DNA of 64,000 bases from Triatoma infestans (lineage: Eukaryota; Arthropoda; Insecta; Hemiptera; Reduviidae): positions 310,001 to 374,000 of the forward strand of contig JAAEAF010000214.1 in the NCBI GenBank assembly GCA_011037195.1. The letters are read 5' to 3'. Numbering within the stretch: the first letter of the stretch is position 1; every line of letters starts with the position of its first letter. Below the pieces are notes generated by a model that saw only the letters and a program-made list of their open reading frames with translations, searched no databases and was not told the origin of the DNA. Both the position numbers and the translations under genes were made by a program. This document shows, piece after piece, positions 11,801 through 22,896 of the stretch.

Positions 11801-12754
11801 GTCTTCCCCTTTTGTATAAAATATATCTCTGTACTCATTGGTTAATTTTTCAATGGCTTGGTTTTCTTCTTTGTTCAAGTGGTCAGTCCGTATTCGAGTC
11901 ATGTCTATTCTTTTTTCTAAGTTTTTTATATTTTCCCTAGTGGGGTTTTTATTTATTATAAAATTGTTTAAATTTATTACTTCAATTGGTTGTCTAATAT
12001 TTATTTCTAATTCGCTATGGGTTTCATTGCTAATATTGCAATATGCCATATTTTCTTTTACTTTGACGATACCTTCATGGATGGTCGCTTCTCCAATATG
12101 CATTTGGGGAATGACAGCTTCTCCATTTTTTAGGTTCCTAATTTTTAAATTTATTATTTTATTTTCTAAGGGTTTCAATTTAAACCCGTTTATTGTATTA
12201 CAATTTACTTGTATGTTCGCGTTTCCATTTCCGCTTTTATTTAAATTTTTATAATTTCTTTCTACGACGTTTTCATTTACGTTTTTATTTAATTCTTTAT
12301 TTAATTTTCTATTTAATTTTTCATTTATATTTTTATTTAAACTGAGTTCCTTATTTACTTCCCTAGGTTTTTTATAGTACCTTATAATTAATTCTTTACC
12401 TTGGGAAAAGCATATATTTTTCTCGAAGTCTAATTTTATTCTTAATTGTTTTATTATATCTAATCCTAATAATATATCGAATCCATCGTGGAAATCGAAC
12501 AAGTATAACTGTAATTCGGTGTCGTTTGAGTTGGTTAAATTTGGTAATTTTATTTTCGTACTGTGTTTCTCTCGTGAGGTCCCGTGTGCTGTTGTTACTT
12601 CAAAAGGTGTGTCTAGTAATCTAGCTCTGTAATAATTTGTGGCTATGTGTTTTTTAATAAATGATTTCGTACTGCCCGTGTCTATAAGTATTTTATGTCC
12701 GGAAGTGGGTTCAGTTATGTAAGGTAGGTCGTTATTGTCGTTTTCTAGATTCAT
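8800..12754 (-). pseudogene. pol (protease, reverse transcriptase, RNase H, integrase), broken
   Basis: Polyprotein for reverse transcription and integration. It starts at an ATG overlapping the gag stop by one base (TAATG at 12752-12756). Protease DTGS is at residues 25-28, reverse transcriptase YLDD at 491-494, RNase H TTDAS near 639 and YTDH near 706. An in-frame TGA at 10571-10573 ends the first 727 residues, yet the same frame continues with the RNase H end and integrase. Integrase shows an HHCC finger and the first two acidic residues (LHMD, ISD) before a frameshift at about 9434-9440. A second frameshift lies near 9375-9390. The DDE glutamate context (PESNG) is then in another frame, which runs to a stop at 8800. 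Domain order RT-RH-IN is that of Ty3/gypsy. Confidence 0.92.
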
Positions 12755-13691
12755 TATATAGTATTGTCTTCCGGCGGGCTTTCTTCTAAAAAAGAGTTCC
12801 GCTGTGTTTGTGGTTCGTCGTTTTGTGCGTCGTTTTGGTTATATGTGGGGTAATTCCTTCTGGATGTATTCCTTGTGGATATACTCATTGGTGTTGGTAA
12901 TGGTTGTTGTGTATTCTGATATTGTGGAAAAGTGTTTCTTGGTGGTTGTTGGAATTGGTTAGTTAAATTTGCTTCTCTGTGTTTGAGAAAAATTTATTGT
13001 GTGGATTGAATCTTGGTTTGTAATGTTGGGGTTGATAGTGTGGGGGTTGATAGTGTTGTGGTTGGTAATTTTTGTGGTGTTTTGTAGTTACTTGATTTAG
13101 TGGTCTTGTGGGTTTTTGTAAAAATTGTGTTGTGGTTTTGTATTGTAAGTCATTAGTTAGCATGGACAATGCGGTGTTTAAGTCTTGTGGATTTTTAGCT
13201 TTTAGAATAGATCCTATTGGCTCATGTAGTCCACGTAATAAAGTACGGAGGGCGAGTCCTCTAGCGTATTCACTCAGGATTCTTGCCTCTGCGGCAGGCT
13301 TCTTATTTTTGAAATAACTTAACATTAAATTTAAAATTGATTGTATCTTTTGGTAAAATTCTAATGGGGTGTCTGATCCCTGTTTAATATTAACTAGTTC
13401 TGCGTTTAACGTGTATCCGTCTCGTTTGTCTGAGTAGGTATTTATTAACACTTGTTTTAACTGGTCAAAAGTGGAGTATTCCGAGTTGTGCACTATGAGG
13501 GCGGCTGGGCCTTTTATTTTCGCGAGTATGGATGACATTATATATTCATTTTGGAAATCGTTAGGATCCACGCTCCCGAACCTGACTACTAGTTTTGTCG
13601 TTATTTCTAAGAATCTTGCTAACAGTTCCGGTTCCCCATGGAATTCCGGTACCATGTCTAAATACTCTCTTTTCAGTTCTGGTCTAGCCAT
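12754..13691 (-). pseudogene. gag (capsid polyprotein), frameshifted near its end
   Basis: The Met at 13691 opens 242 residues of a gypsy-type Gag without CCHC knuckles: a helical capsid-like N-terminal part with a RGLHEPIG segment, then a repeated QPxHY, basic Pro/Gln-rich tail likely to bind RNA. The frame stops at 12963. Another frame carries on the Gln/Pro-rich tail to a TAA at 12754-12756, which overlaps the pol ATG, so a one-base change in the A/T run near 12985-13000 probably split gag. A sequencing or assembly slip in that run is the alternative. It would form the particle that carries the genomic RNA. Confidence 0.85.
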
Positions 13692-13850
13692 TTTGTAGTT
13701 TAGTTATTTAAATGATACTCTAGGAGATAGCAATATTGTTTTTAGTGTTTATTTGAATTAGTTTTGTAGTAATGGTTAATATTAATTTTCTACTTACAGT
13801 ATAAGGATGGTTCTCATTCTATTCCTGAAGTTTACACTTAGAATAATGTC

Positions 13851-13866
13851 CGTTATTGACTGCGCC
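13851..13866 (-). other. Primer-binding site (tRNA-Ser type)
   Basis: Directly after the 5' LTR the minus strand reads GGCGCAGTCAATAACG. With the last LTR base this gives TGGCGCAGTC, the primer-site start I recall for 17.6 and 297, which use tRNA-Ser. Position next to the LTR is exact. Confidence 0.8.
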
Positions 13867-14416
13867 AGTTATATATCTTTTTGATTTGGAACACTTTTTA
13901 AAAAAAGATATATTTTTTGTTTAATTAAAATTACAATTTGGGTTAAAGATTACAATTGGTTAATTTGATTATTATTAGATAACAAAGTAAGTAGATATAA
14001 ATTATTATGATTACAAAAGTTATATTTATGATTAAGAATTATATTTAATTATTATAATTAACCTGAAGAAATTATTATCTTACTCAATTGTTATAAATTA
14101 TTATTATATTCAAATGTTAAATTATTATTATATTCAATTATTATTAACTTTGGCATCTAGTTAATATTCAAATATTATATTCAAAGGTGCCAAAAATAAA
14201 GGTTTACCCTAGTTATATGCTCTAACAGGATTTAACACTTTAACTGTAACACTCACTGAACGTAGAACTGGTAGATGTAAAAGGTGAACTAAACCGGGCG
14301 AATGTAAAGAAGGAACTCCCTGTGTCTGGCGGTAGCCTCCTTATATATTGTTTGATTATGCTGAAGGCTGCGTTTCTTTGTTTCTTGTTGAGTAATTGGT
14401 TATTGCTCATATAACT
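13867..14416 (-). repeat. 5' LTR of the errantivirus-like provirus
   Basis: 550 bases, partner of 6590-7131. Promoter and polyadenylation signals must lie here, but I did not locate them with confidence. The ORF at 14240-14446 is a shadow. Confidence 0.95.
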
Positions 14417-14724
14417 TATATATACAAAATATCTGTTTGTACACAAGGTAAGTTCTTTTAATTAATTCCATACTAGAATTTTCAATACAATGAATTCAAA
14501 TCAAAGAAATGAAAGAGATTCCAATTCATGGTCCATAGTGAATTTAATTCAAAAATTCAATTCAATTAATTCAAAGTGATTTTATTTAATCTAATCGATT
14601 GAATTTGTTCTTTATTGCAAATTAAATGGGTTGGAACATTTTAAAGTAACATTTCTTTTATACAATATCATCGATTTTGAATTGAAAGTTTAACGCCCAG
14701 TTCTCTTTCTATATATTATCTATA

Positions 14725-14755
<31 letters not shown>

Positions 14756-15600
14756 GGTTATAAAACCTAGGTTTTGTAATATGGGTGGTGTGGCGGACTC
14801 TTAACCCACTGGACTTTTCTTTAAGAAAATTAACGCTTGGCTTGTCTAGCATGACGTCGCACTTTGGATACACCCTTGTGCTGCTGATTTCACTACTCTA
14901 TGTAGAAGTGAAAAATCGTGCAATAAAAGCGTGGTAGAAATTATATAGCAAGTGAAATGTGACGGTAAGGTCTACTATTTATAGCGAATTGCTTCTAAAT
15001 AACACTATTTAGATTTCCTTGGACAATCATAGATTATCAAGTTTACCTTCTAGGCAGGATTGATTAAGTTGGGTCCATCGTATATGGTGTCTAAAAGTTT
15101 CCACTAGACTTTCACGGATGATGGTTCTAGAATTTGTTAATATTTGGAGCGATGATCAACTTAGAGTCAGAAAATCATTATTTGAGACACATTGTGAATG
15201 CCTCATTATTTTTCAGAATGAGATTTTAGAAATTCCCTGCCGCGAATGGTAGAGTAATGAATTTGAAAAGACAATAATAGGCGCCTCGCTTTTGTTCATT
15301 GGTCTCAATCTCACTGATAAGACCTAGTGGATAAGGTCTGTACAGTTTCCATATAGGGACTAATAATCCTTATATGGAATCGAAAGCACTGATAGGATTC
15401 GAAAAATTGCTGACTTCTTTTCTGTCACTGTGTTTCAAGAGAATATCTCTTCGTAATGGTGCATTCGCCTAGCGTCTTCGTTGTAGAGTTTGTGAGATAA
15501 AGTACGAAAATCTATTTTTCTTATGAAATATTGCTTAGGTTTCAAGAAAATTAGGTTCAGGATATTTGGTGAAAGATATATATTTGGGAGAATTTAAGCT
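14417..15600. other. Unassigned DNA with an AATTCAA-rich patch and (TA)n tract
   Basis: 14480-14620 has many AATTCAA/TTGAATT words in both orientations. 14700-14756 is a (TA)n microsatellite. 14760-15600 shows no ORF, repeat or RNA gene I can name. Confidence 0.45.
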
Positions 15601-15785
15601 GTATCCCTTTAAAGGACAATTGTCCATTGTTTAGTCAACTGTAAATCCTAAGGTGGAGAGGTTCAGGAATGGTTTTTGAGTTTGACTCAACATGTTGCTT
15701 ATCTTTTGAATAGCTCGGAGAGCAAGGATTTCATAGCACAGGATTTGGGCCTTCCCCTCAAAAAAAAATAATAATAATAACTTTA
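15601..15785 (+). repeat. Probable SINE remnant (3' end)
   Basis: It ends GGGCCTTCCCCTC, a run of A, then (ATA)n, matching the end of the SINE at 51642-51911 (GGCCTTCCCCCAGG then ATAATAATAA). The tRNA-like head is not recognisable, so only the tail is supported. Confidence 0.4.
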
Positions 15786-15842
15786 TGCTATAATAACTGT
15801 AATTGATGCGCATACCATTACGTTTTTATATAAAGTTTTATA

Positions 15843-16070
15843 TCAGTGATATTTTCCGTGTAGCCTGCTTCTTTTTGTGGTCATCGACCAGTTTCGGGCC
15901 GTACGCCTATCATCAGGATGTTTTTGTCAAAACTGTATGATAACATAGACTTACACGGAGCAAATTCAGAGTACACTTTATTTTCTGTCAATACAATTCA
16001 GTGTAATTACTGAATTTGCTCTATGCAAGTCTATGTTATCATACTATTTTGGCAGTGATATCACATTGTT
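15843..16070. repeat. Repeat family F with an inverted partner arm
   Basis: 15843-15965 carries ATTTTCCGTGTAGCCTGC, GTCATCGACCAG and CATCAGGAT, then CTGTATGATAACATAGAC. The last block and the AGCAAATTCAG after it recur inverted at about 16010-16060, making a hairpin with arms of about 45 bases around an AT-rich loop. Confidence 0.5.
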
Positions 16071-17542
16071 TTACGCCTTAAAGTTGATCTGAAAACTCTT
16101 CTTTACTCCTAAAATATTATCTGGAGGAGTGATGATTAAGCATTCAGATAATCCACTTTTATTCAGTTACTCCTACCTCTAAAGACAGATTCTATATGTA
16201 CGGAGCTTTGCGTCAAAGTTGAAACTAATTCACCCACACACTATAATAAGCGTGACTGGGAACGAAATGCATAGTTGACGTGCCGTTGGAAGGTCAGAGG
16301 TAACTGCTCAACGTGGTTGCTAATAGAGCTATTTATTCCAGCTTTTGTGTAGCGAATTTTATGGTGATTGGCTCAATTATGTTTATTTGTTTTGATTTTT
16401 TTTTTAGGTCTTGAAGAATGTATATTATGAAAACGCTTTCTGCCTAAATTTCAATACAAAAAAAGTCGCAGAAATGTAAAAAAAATTGTTCAGTGAAGTC
16501 TCACTTTTCGGTAGACCGAGTTTCTTTAAACTCGAAATTTTAGCAACATATCTAAAATGTAATTAATATTATCTAAGTGATAGAATCATAAAATAAACTA
16601 AAATAGTACATTAGAGGAAAGGAACAATAAAAATAGAAACATATATTGAGGTGAAATACCTCAGATAGGCTTGTTTAAATAGAAACAGCAAAAATTCAAA
16701 ACATAAATCGAGTGAAAATAAAGAGTGGACTATACATAGTATAATATAAATTGGTGAGCAAAATGGGAAAAATTAAAATATTAAAAACTATATCGGAAAA
16801 CTTAATATTTAAAATAAATTTAAAAACGGGTAGCAAATATTATTTATCACTTTCAATAAGCTAAAGGAATGGCGCTTACCTTGAAACGCAGAATCCTTGT
16901 TACCAGTGTTGGAAAACCCATGTGTCTTTAGCCCATATCGGGGAAAAGAGAGGAGGAAAAAATAGGAATAAGGGAATAATTCTTACGTGCTTCCAATTCT
17001 TGAGTCTCCACCAATGCACTGCTACTTGGCTGATGATTGTAGATAATAATTAAATGGACTTCCAGAAGTTGCAGGGAAGGAAATGGAGGTAACCACCATG
17101 TGCTTTCACAATAAGTCCATGCAAGCGGAGAAAACCGGCGCCGTTCAACACAAGGACATTTTGACTTAATTATAATACTACCCACAAAAACCAGAAGTAA
17201 CAAACTTTGGTTTTCACAGTTAAGGACAACCGAACTGGCATTAATTGTACAGGCAACTTAATCCAACGTGTGTTGCATGGCGACTAACTCAGAGAGGGAG
17301 AAAATGCATAGGTTACTCCCTCTCTACACTTAACACACAGCCTAATAGATTAGTAATTATTACAATGCCCCCCTCCGAAATAAAACTATTGTACGCTCTT
17401 GGCGGCAAATTTAAATTTAGATTAAATACCGAACACAATGTCTTCGGTGAAAATGCTATATCGAAAATTTGACATGATTGCCAATAATTCCTCTTAATAG
17501 CAGCATGAGAAAGTAAAAATATGGTTTCTTTGAAATTGGTGT

Positions 17543-17583
<41 letters not shown>

Positions 17584-18307
17584 TGTGTGTGTATGTGTGG
17601 TGCTATCAGGTGATGCGACAAATAATTTGAAGGAAATTTCTCAATTATAATTAATTATGTAAATTGCATTAGGAGAAAGTTGTGTGAGTGTTTCACACCA
17701 AACTTTTTTTTCTTTAAAAATAAATAATTACAATTTATTAATTTTATAAAAACAAAAAAACAAAAACATTATATGAAAAATATTTTTAGAATTCATACAT
17801 AATAATGCGGTAAAAAATTTAAGTGAGACACGAAAAATTAAAATTACATTGCAACCGGTGAATTATATTGTAATTAGATTGAGGACATGTATATTGCATG
17901 AACCAGTTAATGCAAATAAACACCTGTATAGATGTACTGACCACAGTTTGTGGTCCAATACTGAAAGGGACCAAAAAGAATAATTAGTTGCTATGGAGAG
18001 TACTAAATCCAATGTTTCACACGCTTCAATGTTTGCTGCCTAGCAATTAGTGAGGTATGTTGTACAATCTTTGATTTATTTATGATTAATTAAAATTCTG
18101 ATATTTGTTTTTGGCCAGCGAAATTTAATTGTAATTACATATTTAACACTAGGTGACATGTTAATTAGATGCTATAAATTTAATATATATTTATGAGAGA
18201 ATGCATGGACTGGAACAATTGTCCATATCTACTATATAAATTTAAATTATATTATAAATTTTATAATATAGATTCTTGTACACTCTATATAATAATTAAC
18301 GAATTGT
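16071..18307. other. Mostly unassigned DNA with Helentron-like scraps
   Basis: 16430-16620 is a minus fragment of the Helentron-like family (C-free remnants of the 300-base unit). 17443-17520 and 17530-17710 are two family ends around a (GT)n tract, the second ending GAGAAAGTTGTGTGAGTGTT. Nothing else is coding or recognisable; ORFs here overlap the CA/GT repeat. Confidence 0.45.
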
Positions 18308-19025
18308 CTACTGTAAAGACATATCAGGGTCATAGCAATGTCAAAGTGGCTCCAGCCAGCCGCCATCTTCACAAAGGATGGCAGGATAATTTATAACTAG
18401 TGGCCTACCGGCCGCTGTCTTCAAGACAAGGGCCGCGGCCAAACAAAAACCCTTTTCAAAACAAGGCACCGATCAAGGCACAATCAAAGACAAGCACCGA
18501 TAAAGCTGGCCACTGACCTAAATGACATTGGTCGCCGACCTGGCCAAGGTCGCACACTACGAGAGATGTCTTAGTGTGAGTTGTGAGTAACTAATATAAA
18601 CTTCCTCCCACTAGAGGAAGGGATCATTATATCAGTAGCGACAGTATCATTAGTATCACGAGTATTATCATTATATCACTATAGCTTCAGGCTATCAGTA
18701 TATATCATTACAGTACGAGAGCGCGTTCCTATACAAGGTTTAACTTATAATTATTTTCGTAGTTGTGCATATTAGTTTATTTATTTTAATCATTTTAAAT
18801 TATTTGTTGTTTATCTCCTATTTATTTCTAATTATTTCATTTAATAGTTACCATTACTCGCATTTAAATTATTGTAAAAATATAGTCTATTTTTATAAAT
18901 TCAGTGTTAGTAATTCAAGCAATAACTCTCTGAAATCTCTAAACTAACTTCCGCCTAATAAATCCCTTTTCAAGGCATCTAACTTCATACCTCAGGAATC
19001 ACGACAATTGATTCCACTACACTAC
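18308..19025 (+). mobile_element. Solo LTR-like element, family E, with CTAC duplication
   Basis: The element spans 18312-19021, begins TGTAAAGACATATC and ends GATTCCACTACA, with CTAC on both sides (18308-18311, 19022-19025). It includes a TAATATAAAC TATA-like box near 18592, GAGGAAGGGATC, and AATAAATCCC near 18957. TG...CA ends, a 4-base duplication and a late AATAAA fit a solo LTR. Inverted copies or derivatives are at 34699-35178, 28960-29450 and 57089-57482. Confidence 0.65.
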
Positions 19026-19139
19026 TTAAGGTTTGGTTAAATCAAACATATTTTCTCAAATATAAAATTTTTGTTGTGCTGACGACGGCTTAAAGATAAA
19101 TGTGCTTACAAATAATTTTAAAAAAAGAAAAGAAAGCCA

Positions 19140-19905
19140 AAGTTGAGAAGAGCCAGTGAGCGCGAACATGACCTTATTTATAACATTTCGTTCTCCAGGA
19201 GGACTACCTTAAAATACCTGCACCTGCCGCAGTCACACCAGCATCAAAAGCAGCAACTCCAAGAGCACCAACATCAACATCCAACGTATCATATAGCCTC
19301 CAACGCCCAGGACTCAGGGCATCGCCGTGCCAGAACACTACTGCCATGATGAAATCACTTCCTTACTTGCTACCCTGCATCAATGAATTCAAGTCACTTA
19401 TAAAACCTCTCATAACCTTCCTTACCACAGTAGTCACAGAACTCCTTCCTAAACTCAAACGATCGCTCCCACTCAACATTCTCTTATCATACTCCTATGG
19501 AAATGACTGAACTCTCTTAGGGAAGAACTGAATATATTTTTACATGACAGTAGAACTGACATAGCACTGATTACGAAAACTCACTAGAGAAGCACATCTT
19601 ACTTCACAATAAAGAATTACACCATGTACAGAACTTACCATCCAGGCAACGCTGCACATGGAGCTTTTATCATCACAAAGAATCCTCTTTCTCATTATGT
19701 TGTTCCTAGTAACCCAACAGATATCGTAATATCCTTGAGTTCTCGTCCATTCACTCCCAAACTCGCTGCTACACTGTCCTCCAAATAAATCTATTTCAAC
19801 AACACTTTTCGCTTTTTGAACCTCTTTATTCCAAATTCATTTCTGCTGCCGATTACAATATAAAACTTAAGGATCTTCGTTTTGCTAGCCCTCGTTGATA
19901 TACGC
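19140..19905 (+). pseudogene. Decayed Jockey-type LINE fragment (ORF1 end and endonuclease start)
   Basis: A stretch resembling the ORF1/ORF2 junction of the LINE at 42-47 kb. It encodes a FKSLIKPLI-like ORF1 tail, then, across several stops and frameshifts, remains of the AP-endonuclease (a LITKTH-like remnant, a YHPGNAAHGAF-like stretch, CPPNKS). No frame is long. It lacks reverse transcriptase. Similarity was judged from translated words, so limits are rough. Confidence 0.55.
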
Positions 19906-20548
19906 TACGATGCTCTTTCAATACCTCCTATACATTTTTCTCTCTTCCTTAACCTTATATACCGGCCGACATTTCCTTCAAATGATTACCAGATATTCTT
20001 GATTTTTTTTCGTAAACTCTCCATGCGTTGGCCATGCGATTTACTGGGCAATGGAGGTCAGTAATTGACTCATTTGGAAAGCCAACAATGGATGGTAACT
20101 TCTCTTATGTCAATCAGTTATGCCCTATTTACTTATTTCAGGGCCAATATCTGTATTTGTAATTGTATCTGCAGTTGTGAATTCCAATAAAGGATTATTG
20201 AAAAAAATCCAACATACACTTAGAAAATAAACAACCCCTGATGACTGAGAAATCTTATACATAGAAATAAAATTTAAAATGTGTACGATTGGAGTTTAAC
20301 ACACGAGGAGAACTCTAGAATTTTTACTCTTCCTTGGAGGATGGATAAAATCTTTATATTTAAAGATGAGAAAATAAATTAGATATATTTAAATATTAGT
20401 TATATTCAGTAAAATCTATATTTAATATAATCACCTTGGACAAATTTTGTAGATTTTAATATTCAATCTCCATTTGATAACATGAAACTCATGAGATACT
20501 ATTGCACAAACTAAACATTTATTTGTGCATTACTTAAAATTATCTGCA
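19906..20548. other. Unassigned AT-rich DNA
   Basis: May hold more of the decayed LINE at its left edge (a TTTACTGGGCAATGGAGG stretch near 20038), but nothing further could be recognised. Confidence 0.4.
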
Positions 20549-21697
20549 TTTTTACTTTCTCTTACTCCTAGTAAGAGGAAGTATTGTAATCGTGTCAAAT
20601 TTTTTACTTTCTCATACTCCTAGTAAGAGGAAGTATTGTAATCGTGTCAAATTTTTAATTTCTATACTCCTAGTAAGAGGAGGTATTGTAATCGTGAAAT
20701 TTTGAGATCGGTTGTTCACCGGAAATCTCCGTTTTGAGGTCCCCTGAGTCCAAAAAAGTGGTTTTTAGCAAATGGTCTGTGTTGTGTGTGTGTGGTGTGA
20801 CTGTGTGTATATATGTGAACAGCGTAGCTAAAAAACGAAAAATCGTAGAAAGTTGGAACTTGATTTTCCGTTTAGTTATCACCATGGGATCCGACAGTGG
20901 GTCATCTGTCAAAATTCCTCAACCGGAAGTACCACTGTACTAGTTGTTTTTTTTTACGTTTTTTTGCGATTTTCTCAAAAATGTCTTCGACGATTTTCTT
21001 GAAACTCGTAAAATCATTCAAACCAAACCAATACAAAGAGCTACAAACTTATTTGAAACATTTCTCTGGAAAAATTCATTTAAGAGCACTTATGGGGGAA
21101 GGTAGGGTTAGGTTTTCATCTAAGTGCTATTTCAGTTTATTAGACAATTCTATCATCTAAATAATGTTAATTAGAATTAAATATGTTGTTTGAATTCCGA
21201 GTTTGAAAAAAATCGGAAAATCTGAAGTGCGTTTTCTTTAACACTTTACTAAATGATTTTATCACTTTTTCGCAAATTTCTCAAAAATGGCTCCGCGATT
21301 TATGAAAAACAAAAAAAAAAAAACCTTTTTTTTTTTTTTTCCCTATATAACAAACTAAACATGCAAAGATCTACAACTTTTATCTAAAACATTTCTCTGG
21401 GAAAAGTCTTTTAAGGGCACTTTTAGGGGGGGGTAGGGTTAGATTTTCATCTAAAGTGCTATCCTAGTTGATTATACAATTCTATCATCCAACATAATTA
21501 GTTAGAAATAAATGGATGGCTGAAATTCCAAGTTTCAAGAAAATTAGTAAACCGGAAGTGCGCTTTTACTGAACAGTTTTTTCAGTTTCGACGAATTTCA
21601 TTAAATTTGGTACACAAACTATAAAATTTGTCAATTATCATTTTGAGAACTGAAGTAAGAGAAAGTTGTGTGAGTGCTTCACACCAGATTTTTTTTA
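20549..21697 (+). mobile_element. Helentron-like element, copy H5 (most complete)
   Basis: The 5' subterminal repeat CTTTCTCTTACTCC and TAGTAAGAGGAAG hairpin are present, with the first 51 or so bases repeated three times (20549-20700). A short (GT)n tract follows near 20780. Two tandem units of about 305 bases come next, with matching landmarks at about 20966 and 21271 (GATTTTCTCAAAAATG-type), plus a partial third. It closes with AAGTAAGAGAAAGTTG, stem-loop TGTGAGTGCTTCACA, CCAGA and a T run. Subterminal inverted repeats, a microsatellite, central tandem units and a 3' stem-loop are the architecture described for DINE-1/HINE non-autonomous Helentrons. No coding sequence. Confidence 0.72.
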
Positions 21698-22660
21698 TTT
21701 AATCTCATGGTGAATTGTTTATTAACCAGTGGGTAGTATTTAATGGATTTCAATTGATAGTAAATTTAATATTTACTGGAGATAATTTATAGTAAACTGA
21801 GAGCTGATAATCAATGATGTATAAAATGCATTATTACTGGCCTTGAATATACAACGAGATAATTCTAGTTTGTTTACAAGCAATAAATACGCGGTTTATG
21901 TTTGATTTAATGATCGCTACCAAAATGCTTTGCGTTCATGGTTTAATTTCTAATGGAATTATCAATAACTTCACAGAACTATATTCAGGAGTAAGCTGTA
22001 ATTAAAATGAAAATAGATAAGCTTTCAATTGTAACGTTACAGATATTATTAAACAATTTAATAGAAAAAGAGACATGCATAAATTCCGTATTTATTTACA
22101 AAAACAACATGCTCACTATGTGTAATAAAGCACAAACCACGTTTCAAATGTATTTCCCATCACAGTGCACGAAGAAGTGTACTGTATCAATTTATTTGAA
22201 ACAATATTTCCCGGGAAAATTTATTTGGTGGGCGGGGGTTTGAGGGAGGGCTTGCTTTCCTTTAAAATTACTGTTTTATTTCATCTATACAATATTAATT
22301 TGAATTAATTACATTTATTGCTAAAATTCTGAGTTTCAAAAAATCTGATGATCGTATGTACCACTTTACTAAACAATTCTTTCAGTTTTTTGCGATGTTC
22401 TTCATGAATACGTACATCAAGAGATTTCGTTAAACTTGGTATATTAACTATAAATACGGGCCTATCACTTTTGTTAGTAACTTTCTTCGGAGATATATAA
22501 GGGTAGTTTTTGGGGAAGGGAGAAGTTATGCTTTCATAAATATAAAAAATAAAATCGTTTTATTAAGTTTAAATTTCTTGATTGATATAATAACAATGAA
22601 GACAATTAAACATTTTGTAAAAATTATAAGTTTAAAAAAAAACAATAATAACTATATAAA
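21698..22660. other. Unassigned DNA with a Helentron-like fragment
   Basis: 22185-22550 is a diverged plus fragment of the Helentron-like unit (TTTGAAACAATATTTCCCGG, TTTTTTGCGATGTTCTTC). The rest is unassigned. Confidence 0.45.
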
Positions 22661-22666
22661 AGAAAA

Positions 22667-22896
22667 GGGATTAGCTCAGTGGTAGCGCGCTGGACTAGCA
22701 ACGCGGAGGTCCCGGTTGCCCGGGAGCATGCTGCCCTTAGATTTGCTCTTCTACAGGAGCCTCTACAGCTCACGATCCGGTGATGGACAGTGTTGTCTGT
22801 AGCGAGAGAACACTGTGCGGAGGCCGGCAGTGCACTGAGAAGTGAATTAATGGCTCTGGGCTCCAATGACCATATATGCCGACGTGCCTTAAATTA
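22667..22896 (+). repeat. tRNA-derived SINE, family S1
   Basis: The head GGGATTAGCTCAGTGGTAGCG is a tRNA-Ala-like A box, with a B-box-like GAGGTCCCGGTTG about 35 bases on. The body (ACAGTGTTGTCTGTAGCGAG, GAGGCCGGCAGTG, GGCTCCAATGACC) is shared with 34485-34647 and, more diverged, 51642-51911. It abuts the Helentron-like copy at 22901. RNA polymerase III would transcribe it from the internal boxes. Confidence 0.7.

Larger units (their letters stand above)
6590..14416 (-). mobile_element. Errantivirus-like Ty3/gypsy provirus, defective
   Basis: A full-length retroelement of about 7.8 kb: LTR (13867-14416), tRNA-Ser-type PBS, gag, pol (protease, reverse transcriptase, RNase H, integrase), env with a furin site and membrane anchor, polypurine tract, LTR (6590-7131). 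LTRs begin AGTTATAT and end ATATAACT. That terminus, the tRNA-Ser-type primer site and the AT-rich target recall the Drosophila 17.6/297 group. Breaks in every gene mean it cannot make its proteins as read: one gag frameshift, one pol nonsense codon, at least two frameshifts in integrase and one env frameshift. Proteins homologous to insect gypsy-type Env make it retrovirus-like, but infectivity cannot be judged. Confidence 0.93.

Noticed and set aside
8844..13698. Plus-strand ORFs inside the provirus
   Set aside because: Shadows of gag, pol and env, which have clear motifs on the minus strand.
22667..22740. A functional tRNA gene
   Set aside because: A and B boxes are present but the acceptor stem does not close and a SINE body follows, shared with two other loci.
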